This document shows positions 55,401 to 62,604 of a DNA stretch of 62,604 nucleotides, in pieces. The notes below the pieces were generated by a model. The model did no database searches. It saw only the letters and a list, made by a program, of their open reading frames with translations, and was not told the DNA's origin. Location: positions 1 to 62,604 of the forward strand of contig JAAELB010000302.1 of the NCBI GenBank assembly GCA_024227155.1, given 5' to 3'. How positions within the stretch are numbered: position 1 is the stretch's first letter; each line of letters begins with the position of its first letter. Both the position numbers and the translations under genes were made by a program. The stretch is from Desulfobulbaceae bacterium (lineage in GTDB: Bacteria > Desulfobacterota > Desulfobulbia > Desulfobulbales > Desulfocapsaceae).

Positions 55401-56480
55401 ATGAAAAAAACAGTTAGAAATTTTTTACTCCTCGCCTCTTCTGCAGTTATTATCACCGGATGCGCATCCTCTTCCGACCTGGAAGATTTGAGATACCAGC
55501 TCCGAATAGTAAATAAAAAACTTGAAGACATGAAGTCAACCACCGTTGGCCAGCTACAAAAACGGCAAGCTGCAGCCTCTGGGCATATGGATCAGCTTGA
55601 GCAAGACATCATTGAACTTAAGGCACAACTTGAAGAATCATATTATCTCAACCAGAAACTACGTGAACAAAATAAAGAATTAGAGGTAGCCATAACAAGT
55701 GTTGCCGAACAGGAATCTGCAAAACGTGAAGAGGCTCTCAAAAGACTCGAAGAACAACAAAGAGCAAAGGAAGTTCGCCTTGTAGAGCTTAACACCAAGC
55801 TTCAACAGCAACAGGAGAGTGTTAAAGCCATTCAGCAGGCCCGGATATTAGAGGCAGAGCGCAGAGCAAAAGAAACCGCAATTGAGGCTGAACTGGCAAG
55901 GAAAAGATCGAATGCAGCCAGTAAAACGACCTCTTATGGTACTAATGTAAAGCACTTTCGCGCAACAAAGAAGAAGGTAAAAAGGAGCGTTGTTGCACCA
56001 CCGATTCAAAAGGGACCCAGTGTCGCCAAAACTACCATCGCTGTGAAATCGGCTAAGACAAATAATAAACCAGCGATAAAACAGTCGTCAGGCGGCACTA
56101 CGGCACAACCAGTGGCTCCTGCAAACGATTATGCGAAAGCTCAAAATCTCTACCAGAGAAACAAATACAATGAGGCCTACAAGCTCTTTAGCCAAGTGGC
56201 CTCTAATCCAACCTCCGGCAACAACGTAAATGCACGATTCATGATGGGTGAATCACTCTTTAAACAGAAAGAGTATGATAAGGCTATTATGCAATATCAG
56301 AAAATCATATCACAACATTCAACAAGTGATAAAGCACCCGCCGCAATGTTGAAACAGGCAATGGCTTTTGAAAAACTCGCCGACAAGGATACCGCGAAGG
56401 TAATTTATAAAAAACTGCTCAAAAAACACGGTTCTACTCCAGAGGCTACTACAGCAAAAGCAAAGCTCGATACTTATTAG
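55401..56480 (+). CDS. cpoB: CpoB/YbgF-like lipoprotein with coiled coil and TPRs
   Basis: The 359-residue precursor has a lipobox VIITGCAS (Cys21), a long coiled coil (residues 40-165, rich in Glu, Gln and Lys), a low-complexity basic linker and TPR repeats (YAKAQNLYQRNKYNEAYKLFSQV, YDKAIMQYQKIISQHS). CpoB/YbgF usually ends the tol-pal operon and coordinates cell wall synthesis with constriction. Here it directly follows tolB; no pal gene lies between. It is larger than E. coli CpoB (about 260 residues) owing to the extended coiled coil and linker. It carries no OmpA/Pal domain. Confidence 0.85.
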   Translation: MKKTVRNFLLLASSAVIITGCASSSDLEDLRYQLRIVNKKLEDMKSTTVGQLQKRQAAASGHMDQLEQDIIELKAQLEESYYLNQKLREQNKELEVAITSVAEQESAKREEALKRLEEQQRAKEVRLVELNTKLQQQQESVKAIQQARILEAERRAKETAIEAELARKRSNAASKTTSYGTNVKHFRATKKKVKRSVVAPPIQKGPSVAKTTIAVKSAKTNNKPAIKQSSGGTTAQPVAPANDYAKAQNLYQRNKYNEAYKLFSQVASNPTSGNNVNARFMMGESLFKQKEYDKAIMQYQKIISQHSTSDKAPAAMLKQAMAFEKLADKDTAKVIYKKLLKKHGSTPEATTAKAKLDTY

Positions 56481-56500
56481 TGCCTGGAGTTTTACTGCTC

Positions 56501-57232
56501 TTGAAGATACGCTTAGACCAACATTTAGTTGATACAAAATTTGCATCTGATCTTGTCATTGCCAGAGCGATGATTGGGGCCGGAGAGGTGTACGTAAACG
56601 ACACAATCTCCGATAAAGCCGGTACCTTGATCAGCCATTTGGCTGAAATCAGAATTAAAACAAGATGTCCCTACGTCTCCAGGGGTGGCTTAAAGTTGGC
56701 CAAAGGGCTAGCGCATTTTGAGTTTGACGTTTCCGACCGTGTCTGCATCGATATAGGTGCATCAACAGGAGGATTTACAGACTGCCTGTTGCAAAACGGG
56801 GCGAAGAAAGTTTACGCCATCGATGTTGCCTATGGCCAGTTAGCATGGAAACTACGACAGGATGCAAGGGTTGTTGTACTTGAAAGACATAATGCCAGAA
56901 AAATAACTCCTGAAGATATTGAACATGAAGAAATTCATTTAGCTGTCATGGATGTCTCTTTCATATCACTTACGAAAATAATACCCGCAATTATTCCAAT
57001 TTTTCCTGGAAAAATTAATATCATTTCACTCATAAAACCGCAATTTGAGCTGCCAAAAGATGACATTGGTCCAGGTGGCGTCGTTGTTGAGCCAAAACTA
57101 CACGACAAAGCGATCCTGAAGATTGAAGATTTCGCCTTAAAAGCAAACCTGATATCAAAAGGAGTAACAGAGTCGCCCATACGTGGACCAAAAGGCAACA
57201 CAGAATTCCTGATTCACATTACATCATCCTAA
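56501..57232 (+). CDS. tlyA: TlyA-type 2'-O-methyltransferase with S4 domain
   Basis: The 243-residue protein has an N-terminal S4 RNA-binding domain (RLDQHLVDTKFASDLVIARAMIGAGEVYVND) followed by a FtsJ/RrmJ-type methyltransferase (VCIDIGASTGGFTDCLLQNGAKKVYAIDVAYGQLAWKLRQD). TlyA methylates 2'-OH groups of rRNA cytidines in mycobacteria; the homologue here probably does the same or acts on rRNA in general. TTG 56501 gives the standard start; a GTG at 56480 overlapping the cpoB stop is the alternative. Confidence 0.9.
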   Translation: MKIRLDQHLVDTKFASDLVIARAMIGAGEVYVNDTISDKAGTLISHLAEIRIKTRCPYVSRGGLKLAKGLAHFEFDVSDRVCIDIGASTGGFTDCLLQNGAKKVYAIDVAYGQLAWKLRQDARVVVLERHNARKITPEDIEHEEIHLAVMDVSFISLTKIIPAIIPIFPGKINIISLIKPQFELPKDDIGPGGVVVEPKLHDKAILKIEDFALKANLISKGVTESPIRGPKGNTEFLIHITSS

Positions 57233-57244
57233 CTACAATTACTT

Positions 57245-58216
57245 ATGCACATATTATTCACTTCGCTTCTCACTTTTTTTCTCCTTTCCACCTGGAACAT
57301 CTCAGTTGTCTCCGCCGAAAGTGTTAAGGGTTTGCACGAATTTACAGTTTTATTTTCAAATAATGTCTCTGGCGAATACCAACCCTGTGGATGAAAATCC
57401 AGTCAACTGGGCGGGCTGTCTGGTAAAGCAAAATTAATTAACAGATTAAAAAGTAAAAATTCCTTACCGCAGATCCTCCTTGATTCCGGTAATCTCCTTT
57501 TTAAACGGCAATCCTCTAAAAAAAGAGACCAAGCGATAGCTCTCATCAAAGCTGAAGGGATAGTTAAGGCCTATAGCCTCATTGGTTATGATGGGATGGC
57601 AGTAAGTGCAACTGATCTTGCTGCCGGTGAAGCTTTTTTCAATTCCCCGGAAATAAAAAGTTTACCCTGGATATCAGCAAATATAGTCGATAAGCAAGGC
57701 CAACTGGTCTTCTCACCGCACATTATCAAGCAGATCGGCTCCGTTTCTATCGGCATTATTGGTCTCACCGGCCCTCACAATATCCAGATTCCCAGCTACA
57801 CTATCACTGACTGGAAAACTGCACTTACTAACCAGTTGTCTGACATAAAGGACAAATGTGATTTCATTATTGTTCTTTCCAACCTAGTCTCTTCGGCCAA
57901 TAAGGAAATTTCTGAGCTATACCCTTCAGTCCATCTCGTCATTACAGCTGATAAAAAAAGAGGCAACGTACCAATTCATCAACTCAACAACACCTTATTT
58001 ACGCAGGTTTTCTCCAGAGGCAAGTACCTTGGCAAACTGGATTTCCAGTGGTCGCCACTGTCTATTTGGAGAAATTCCAGCATGGCAGCTGACGGCACAA
58101 CAAACTTCAATTCTTTTAATGCTAAAGTGAAAAGAATTGTGCCGAGTAACAAACCCGAGGACGTGGAAGCAATCGTTCAACAGATAAACAAGAGTATAAA
58201 TAACTACCGACAATAA
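57245..58216 (+). CDS. UshA-like secreted metallophosphoesterase-related selenoprotein (UGA at 57392 read as Sec)
   Basis: The frame is open from ATG 57245 to TAA 58216 (323 codons) except for one in-frame TGA at 57392-57394, codon 50. A signal peptide (LLTFFLLSTWNISVVSAE) precedes it, and the protein continues on both sides in the same family: LFSNNVSGEYQPCG-U-KSSQLGGL aligns with the PCGC...GGL motif of UshA/5'-nucleotidase-like proteins, then LLDSGNLLF, IGYDGMAVSATDLAAGEAFF and LPWISANIVD. A SECIS-like hairpin follows at once: CAGTC (57400-57404) with GGCTG (57414-57418) and GGG in the loop. There is no frameshift. Selenocysteine replacing the second Cys of CGC is the best explanation. The C-terminal nucleotidase domain is absent, so the activity is uncertain. 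Confidence 0.75.
57395..57423 (+). promoter_or_regulatory. SECIS-like hairpin after the UGA codon
   Basis: Right after the UGA the mRNA can fold CAGUC (57400-57404) with GGCUG (57414-57418), loop AACUGGGCG, inside an outer CCAG/CUGG pair. The loop G residues lie about 15-17 nt from the UGA, in the usual range for bacterial SECIS elements. Prediction by eye. Confidence 0.55.
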
Positions 58217-58220
58217 TGCG

Positions 58221-58264
58221 CTAGGACTTGTCCGAGAATAAGGGTTTCGAAGTAAGGCACTAAA
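58221..58264. repeat. MITE arm fragment joined to a dispersed repeat end
   Basis: 58221-58247 (CTAGGACTTGTCCGAGAAT then AAGGGTTT) matches the right arm of the MITE at 12426-12586, and 58251-58264 is the repeat end AGTAAGGCACTAAA. Two intergenic repeat families abut here, right after the selenoprotein stop. Confidence 0.65.
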
Positions 58265-58298
58265 TTTGTTCCCAGATAAGATTTGCTGCAAATACGAA

Positions 58299-58335
58299 AA
58301 CGGCCCGTTATGTGTAAAACACATAACGGGCCGTT
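58299..58335. terminator. Intrinsic terminator of ppaC
   Basis: AACGGCCCGTTATGTGT and ACACATAACGGGCCGTT form a perfect 17-bp stem with a 3-nt loop. On the minus strand TTTTC follows, so it mainly serves ppaC; it may also stop transcription of the selenoprotein gene. Confidence 0.85.
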
Positions 58336-58375
58336 ATTAATTAACCCTGAAGATTAGGGCTAAAGAAATTTTTAC

Positions 58376-59305
58376 TTAACAACCAAACGCGGTCTGCAGA
58401 TTAGGCACAGTCTGCTTCTTACGGCTCATCATACCTGGGATCCACATGGACTTACCATCGAGCTTAGTATCGAATGCTTTCTCGATAAGTGCAGGATCAT
58501 CTGAGAGAACTACGAGGTCAGTTCCTTCCTTAACAACATCTGTAAGCATAAGCAATACAGTGTGACGTCCGTCAGCTTTAACCTCTTCCATTGCACCAAT
58601 TAATGCTTCACGAATGTCCGCAACCTGATCAAGAGTAGCGAGTTCGAGCTGGCCAACACCTACCTTGTTGCCTTTCATATCGAAATCTTTGTAATCACGG
58701 AAAAGAAGATCTTTGGCAGGTACGCCGTCAACAGCGGATTTTGCTTTGAGCATTTCCATGAAAAGTTCTTCTGTATCTTCTACACCAGCAACAGCTTTAA
58801 GATCAGCGACTGCAGCTTTATCATCTTCAGTACATGTTGGTGATTTGAAATTTACAGTATCACTGAGGATGGCAGCAAGCATTCCACCTGCAACGTCCTT
58901 AGGAATAGCAACACCAGCTTCTTTAAACATCTTGTTCAAAACAGTTCCTGTGCAACCAACAGGCTCAGCTCTGAAAAGAATTGGATTGTTAGTAGTGATA
59001 TCACCAATCTTATGATGATCAACAACCGCCACAACATCAGCAGAATCAAGATTCGCTGGACCTTGTGCAATATCACTGAAATCAACGAGAGCGATCTCTT
59101 TACCCGCTGCATCACTAAGCATTTCAGGAGCGGCGAGACCGAAACGATTAAGCACGGTTGTAGACTCGGGATTGAGATCAGCTGCAGCAATTTGCATACA
59201 AGCAGTTGCTTCCTGTCCTTGAGCATTGAGAAGAGTAGCAAGTGCGATTGCAGATGTTACAGAATCAGTATCAGGGTTAGCGTGACCTACAACAGAAATA
59301 GCCAT
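58376..59305 (-). CDS. ppaC: Manganese-dependent inorganic pyrophosphatase (family II)
   Basis: The 309-residue DHH-superfamily enzyme hydrolyses pyrophosphate to phosphate. Metal ligands are visible in VGHANPDTDSVTSAIA, ALVDFSD and VAVVDHHKIGD, and the C-terminal DHHA2 domain ends in WIPGMMSRKKQTVP, whose RKK binds pyrophosphate. In sulfate reducers such an enzyme pulls ATP sulfurylase forward by removing pyrophosphate; that use here is inferred. The start follows GGAGG (GGAGGAACACCC). Confidence 0.96.
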   Translation of the reverse strand: MAISVVGHANPDTDSVTSAIALATLLNAQGQEATACMQIAAADLNPESTTVLNRFGLAAPEMLSDAAGKEIALVDFSDIAQGPANLDSADVVAVVDHHKIGDITTNNPILFRAEPVGCTGTVLNKMFKEAGVAIPKDVAGGMLAAILSDTVNFKSPTCTEDDKAAVADLKAVAGVEDTEELFMEMLKAKSAVDGVPAKDLLFRDYKDFDMKGNKVGVGQLELATLDQVADIREALIGAMEEVKADGRHTVLLMLTDVVKEGTDLVVLSDDPALIEKAFDTKLDGKSMWIPGMMSRKKQTVPNLQTAFGC

Positions 59306-59571
59306 GGGTGTTCCTCCAAATTTTAATTAATCTTGAAAAGCCAAAAAAACTATTAAAATATTTACTTAAATATTGTGATTGTATATAAAATTGACATAAC
59401 AAAATAGTGTTTTCGTGGATATGAGTCAAGTATTAAAAGCATCTTGCATAGAATGAACATCAAAGCGACGCAAAGAGGTTTTGAAAGAGTGGATAGCGTC
59501 TTCAGGGATCGAAACCATGCCATTGCCTCGTGACTTTACTTTTGGGATGGATTATCCTTACTTTACACTAA
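59306..59571. other. Gene-free stretch between ppaC and the next gene
   Basis: It holds the ppaC promoter region (AT-rich, 59320-59420) and a 26-codon frame at 59453 that I do not consider a gene. A GACGC...GCGTC hairpin may form near 59467-59501. Nothing else is recognised. Confidence 0.4.
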
Positions 59572-59728
59572 CCCCGTAAACGGTAAGAAAAACGGGAAAA
59601 TAAGACGAGATAAGTGCCTCGAAGGTCTCACTTCGTTCACTATCTGCTGGTAAAAGTAACTTCATGATTTTATAAAGAGTTCCTGAGTTTCTTGTTCTTT
59701 AGGTGGAAGTTCAGGAGTAAGGCACTAA
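59572..59728 (+). repeat. Dispersed repeat, long form
   Basis: CCCCGTAAACGGTAAGAAA...ACGGG hairpin, then GATAAGTGCCTCGAAGGTCTC, a 90-bp variable middle, and GGAGTAAGGCACTAAA. Same block order as 27903-27993 and, like it, placed just upstream of a gene start (59765). Confidence 0.7.
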
Positions 59729-59764
59729 ACTTCGAAATTTCCCAAAATCAATATCACCTAAAAC

Positions 59765-60766
59765 ATGACTTATCCAGACGAAAAGGATCATCCGCGTTCC
59801 AGAGTAAAGAGGCGCTCGAACCCGACTTTTCCGATTGTAATATTTATTGTAGCTGCTGCAACTGCCGGCTTTTATTTTTATATCAATAGGGGAATATCTA
59901 ATTCATATCTGGATTATGGTTCTGCTGTTGAAAGCAGCCAAATACCAAACATTCAACCAGACTCTGCTCCCCATGGGACTTCTGATTCAGCATCAGAACC
60001 AGCCATTGAAGCTTCCACAACAAATACAAATGAGACCCTGGAAAAAAGCAACAGATCTCCCTCTGTATCAGATACCTCTTCAAATGAAGATGAGGAGCTA
60101 GTCAAGAGCGGCGAAAGTCCGGGTGTTAAAGACAAAGCAACCTCAGACTTTGAACAACAGTTGGCTGTTCTAAACAGTTTTTATGCACACCTGGATGAAC
60201 AGCCGTACATGGAGGAATTTAACCTTCAGGATTCAAGTAAAAACCATTTTTCTAAACTGATTCAAAAATTACTCGACAATCCTCCTATAGTAACCAGGGA
60301 GACAGATGACCTATTTACGCTTTTAAAAAATACTGCCCACTTTTTTAGAATCTTAGGCAAAGACAATATATTATTACTAAAAGGAATACTCGACAGAGAA
60401 AAAGATGCCCTCGAAGATATGTTAAAATCTTTTTACTCTCTCACATACAAGCCAGAATATATAGAGCGCGAATATGGTCTGCAAATAGATTTTAACGCCC
60501 TTTATGATTATGCCAGTTTTCTCATCCATACCATGGGGGGACGTCTTTACCTTTTCCGTAGAGATTCTAGCTCTAGGATGGCCGTTACTTTTTATGCTAT
60601 CCTGATAATTGACAGGGCAAACAGCGAAGGAAACAGTCGACACGGTATTGATATTCGCCCGGCAGTAAATTCCCTTACCGAAGAATTAGAAAATGGAGGC
60701 AAACGGCTGCAATTCCGTGAAAAATACCTCGACACTCTCTATGATCTTCAGGAGAAATATAATTGA
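59765..60766 (+). CDS. Hypothetical single-pass membrane protein
   Basis: This 333-residue protein has a basic N-terminus, one transmembrane helix (PIVIFIVAAATAGFYFYI, about residues 20-37), a Ser/Thr/Glu-rich low-complexity stretch (residues 45-125) and a conserved helical C-terminal domain (QQLAVLNSFYAHLDEQPYMEEF to the end). I recognise it only as a protein conserved in related delta-proteobacteria without known function. The topology suggests the C-terminal domain is periplasmic. No strong ribosome site is seen before ATG 59765. Confidence 0.65.
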   Translation: MTYPDEKDHPRSRVKRRSNPTFPIVIFIVAAATAGFYFYINRGISNSYLDYGSAVESSQIPNIQPDSAPHGTSDSASEPAIEASTTNTNETLEKSNRSPSVSDTSSNEDEELVKSGESPGVKDKATSDFEQQLAVLNSFYAHLDEQPYMEEFNLQDSSKNHFSKLIQKLLDNPPIVTRETDDLFTLLKNTAHFFRILGKDNILLLKGILDREKDALEDMLKSFYSLTYKPEYIEREYGLQIDFNALYDYASFLIHTMGGRLYLFRRDSSSRMAVTFYAILIIDRANSEGNSRHGIDIRPAVNSLTEELENGGKRLQFREKYLDTLYDLQEKYN

Positions 60767-60935
60767 AACGATACCTGGCGGCTGTTTTCTCACATTGCAG
60801 TTTGCGAAGAACCCTATAAATATATATAATAATATTAAGTGAGCAGGCCAAATAGTACCTGTACAAGTGTTCCAGGGTCCTGGCAATAATTTGACATACT
60901 GCAGGAACTGGGACGATGATGTAAAAGAGCTGTAG

Positions 60936-61682
60936 ATGGAATTAACCTCTGTTTCTCACGCCACAACTGGTAGCCTCAGCCCTCCTGCTGTCGTTGATTT
61001 AAGGGCCGGGGGGAGTTCCGCCTATGCCCCTGAAAAAGAGGGCAGATCACAGTCAAAATCAACAGGATCACGATCTCTTACAGATATTCACGACCCTGTA
61101 TCCCTGTCAGCAGACGGAAAAGAAAAATCAGCTGCCATCTCAAATAACAAAGCGAAACAACAATCAGCTACAACCACAGCTAGCGGTACTCAGGAATTTG
61201 ACAATCGCGAACTTCAGGTCATCAGACAGTTACAAAAAAGAGACACTGAAGTAAGAAGGCATGAACAGGCCCATCTCTCTGCTGCTGGACAATATGCCAG
61301 GGGGGGAACTTCATTTACATTCAAGAAGGGACCAGACGGTAATGCCTATGCCGTGGGCGGTTCTGTTGGGATCGACGTCTCAAAAGAGGCAAGCCCAGAG
61401 GCCACCATTGCAAAAATGCAAACTGTACAAAGGGCTGCACTGGCACCAGCAAACCCATCACATGCGGACCGACGTATCGCTAATCAGGCTTCAGTAAATG
61501 AGGCACGTGCACGCCAGGAGATCCAACAAAAAGTACAGGAAGAACTCCTGGCTGGAGTCATTGAAAACCCCGACGACCTCCCGGTTTCCAACAATTCCAG
61601 TGAGCAGCCGACAATAGCTGCCCCTTACTACTCTTCACTTACGGGTAAATTAGACATATACAGAAAAATGTCTGATGAATGA
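60936..61682 (+). CDS. Putative metalloprotease, SprA-related family (HEQAH motif)
   Basis: The 248-residue protein has a disordered N-terminal half (Ser/Lys/Gln-rich) and a conserved domain with LQKRDTEVRRHEQAHLSAAG (HExxH with His109 and His113) and GGTSFTFKKGPDGNAYAVGGSVGIDVS, typical of the SprA-related family (PF12118), which is annotated as a putative metalloprotease. The zinc motif is present, but the catalytic role is unproven for the family. There is no signal peptide; it may be a secreted or phase-related protein. It precedes the M18 peptidase gene by 52 bp. Confidence 0.72.
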   Translation: MELTSVSHATTGSLSPPAVVDLRAGGSSAYAPEKEGRSQSKSTGSRSLTDIHDPVSLSADGKEKSAAISNNKAKQQSATTTASGTQEFDNRELQVIRQLQKRDTEVRRHEQAHLSAAGQYARGGTSFTFKKGPDGNAYAVGGSVGIDVSKEASPEATIAKMQTVQRAALAPANPSHADRRIANQASVNEARARQEIQQKVQEELLAGVIENPDDLPVSNNSSEQPTIAAPYYSSLTGKLDIYRKMSDE

Positions 61683-61734
61683 AGCTCTCAGAATTATCCT
61701 TTTTTTACTAATACTACTCGTTCAAACAAATTCC

Positions 61735-62604
61735 ATGAACACCTCACTTTACAACTCTACATTGTTCGATTTCTTGTCTTCAACCCCTACCCCTTTTCAC
61801 GCTGTTGCCTCAATGGAAACGTTCCTGCGGCAACATGATTTTACTATTCTCAAAGAGAACCATGCCTGGCAGATTGAGCCGGGCCATTCATACGCGGTTA
61901 CTCGGGATAATGGCGCAATCATTGCTTTTACCCTGGGGAAAGAGGAAACCAGAGAACAGGGGTTTAGAATAATTGCTGCCCATACTGACAGCCCATGTCT
62001 GCAAATTAAGCCCAAACCCGACATAAAAAATGCGTCATACCACCAACTGGGGGTGGAGGTTTACGGTGGAAGTCTTTTAGCCCCATGGTTTGATCGAGAC
62101 CTCTCTCTTGCCGGAAGAGTATGTTGCATGGACAAGAATGGCCTCCTTACAACCCTGCTAGTGGATTTCAAGAGACCACTGGTGACTATTCCCAGTATTG
62201 CTATTCATCTAAATAGAGATGCCAATTCTGCAGCAGAAATCAACAAACAACAACACCTTCCGCCACTAATCGCCCAATCAATCGAAAACCAGTTACCTGA
62301 TTTCATCACTATTTTGCAAACTCAGTTGAAATCAGAACACCCTGGCTCTTCTCACCAGGATATTCTGTCCTTTGATCTTTTTTGCTACGACAGCAACGGT
62401 CCATTATACACCGGTGTAAACGGGGAATTTATCAGCGGTCCCCGGCTTGACAATCTGCTGAGTTGTCATGCAGGCATGACTGCACTGGTAAATTCGGATC
62501 GAACCAAGAACAGTTTACTATTCTGTGCAAATCATGAAGAAAATGGTTCTTTATCTTCAAGCGGGGCCCAAGGCTCTTTTTTAACATCGGTTCTTGAGCG
62601 TATC
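61735..62604 (+). CDS. M18-family aminopeptidase, partial (runs off the right edge)
   Basis: About 290 residues are visible, with no stop before the window end. The N-terminus (LFDFLSSTPTPFHAVASMETFL), the RIIAAHTDSPCLQIKP metal-binding motif with the first His/Asp, GGSLLAPWFDRDLSLAGRV and the second metal region GPRLDNLLSCHAGMTAL and ANHEENGS are those of M18 aspartyl aminopeptidase-type enzymes (ApeB/DNPEP), which are cytosolic, two-metal and dodecameric. ATG 61735 gives the family start. An in-frame ATG at 61675 would add a hydrophobic segment and overlap the previous gene, which is less likely. Confidence 0.9.
   Translation, partial: MNTSLYNSTLFDFLSSTPTPFHAVASMETFLRQHDFTILKENHAWQIEPGHSYAVTRDNGAIIAFTLGKEETREQGFRIIAAHTDSPCLQIKPKPDIKNASYHQLGVEVYGGSLLAPWFDRDLSLAGRVCCMDKNGLLTTLLVDFKRPLVTIPSIAIHLNRDANSAAEINKQQHLPPLIAQSIENQLPDFITILQTQLKSEHPGSSHQDILSFDLFCYDSNGPLYTGVNGEFISGPRLDNLLSCHAGMTALVNSDRTKNSLLFCANHEENGSLSSSGAQGSFLTSVLERI

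Noticed and set aside
57392-57394. TGA as a pseudogene-causing stop or frameshift in the UshA-like gene
   Set aside because: The frame is the same before and after, only one stop is present, it falls on a conserved Cys position and a SECIS-like stem follows, so Sec decoding explains the data better.
59467-59475. GACGCAAAG core reminiscent of a c-di-GMP (GEMM) riboswitch
   Set aside because: The partner GGCAAACC segment and the closing stem of the class are missing, so a chance match is more likely.
59453-59533. 26-codon small frame upstream of the hypothetical membrane protein gene
   Set aside because: It is short, has no ribosome site and lies in the AT-rich ppaC promoter side; nothing supports coding.
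1-62604. CRISPR arrays, tRNA or rRNA genes, prophage or intact insertion sequence
   Set aside because: No direct-repeat/spacer pattern, tRNA cloverleaf or transposase-like protein was recognised anywhere in the window by eye.

Overview
The window looks like a chromosomal stretch of a Gram-negative, anaerobic, sulfate-reducer-type member of the Desulfobacterota, most likely Desulfobulbales or a Desulfotalea-like lineage. This placement is inferred. It rests on the lipid A genes (lpxB, lpxK, lpxC), the moderate-to-low GC, the Tol system, a cobalamin lower-loop cluster, an EF-G-like paralogue, a Mn-dependent family II pyrophosphatase, an apparent selenoprotein, and a fatty-acid-synthase-like cluster resembling one I remember from Desulfotalea. 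No sulfate-reduction gene, rRNA, tRNA, CRISPR array, prophage or intact transposase was seen.

Layout: 0-2.5 kb, a partial tRNA1(Val)-type methyltransferase, queD and a nucleotide-sugar dehydrogenase. 2.5-10 kb (minus), Smr protein, lpxB, a Gfo/Idh oxidoreductase and a complete branched-chain amino acid ABC transporter, livK-H-M-G-F, with a terminator-like hairpin between livK and livH. 10-17 kb, lpxK, lpxC, a 161-bp palindromic MITE, a SleB-type hydrolase, a KdnA-like aminotransferase, a TPR membrane protein, xseA and ndk. 17-24 kb (minus), cbiB, a cobD-cobQ gene fusion, cobS, cobT, cobU and cobC. 24-33 kb, STAS protein, an orphan YcaO-TPR protein, tsaE, csp, a Ca-binding-loop protein with a long structured leader, a lipoprotein, an S4 protein, pepA and a CNNM/CorC protein. 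33-46 kb, an HtrA protease, mgtE, purM, mogA, EF-G2, murJ, a phasin-like protein, dus and a HEAT-cNMP-PilZ protein.

46-52 kb holds the most unusual operon: ketoacyl synthase, acyl carrier protein, two CrtI-like FAD oxidoreductases, a FabG-like reductase and a FabZ-like dehydratase. Together these could run an acyl-ACP elongation and desaturation cycle that makes a special lipid. It is followed by tolQ-tolR-tolA-tolB-cpoB (no pal) and tlyA. The next gene (57245-58216) is readable only if an in-frame UGA at 57392 is decoded as selenocysteine; it is an UshA-like secreted protein with a PCG-Sec motif. The window closes with ppaC (minus), two hypothetical proteins, one with an HEQAH motif, and the start of an M18 aminopeptidase.

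Intergenic spaces carry about ten copies of a short dispersed palindromic repeat ending in TAAGGCACTAAA. Some copies lie inside operons and two are long forms with an extra CCCGT/ACGGG hairpin. The spaces also contain several strong intrinsic terminators.
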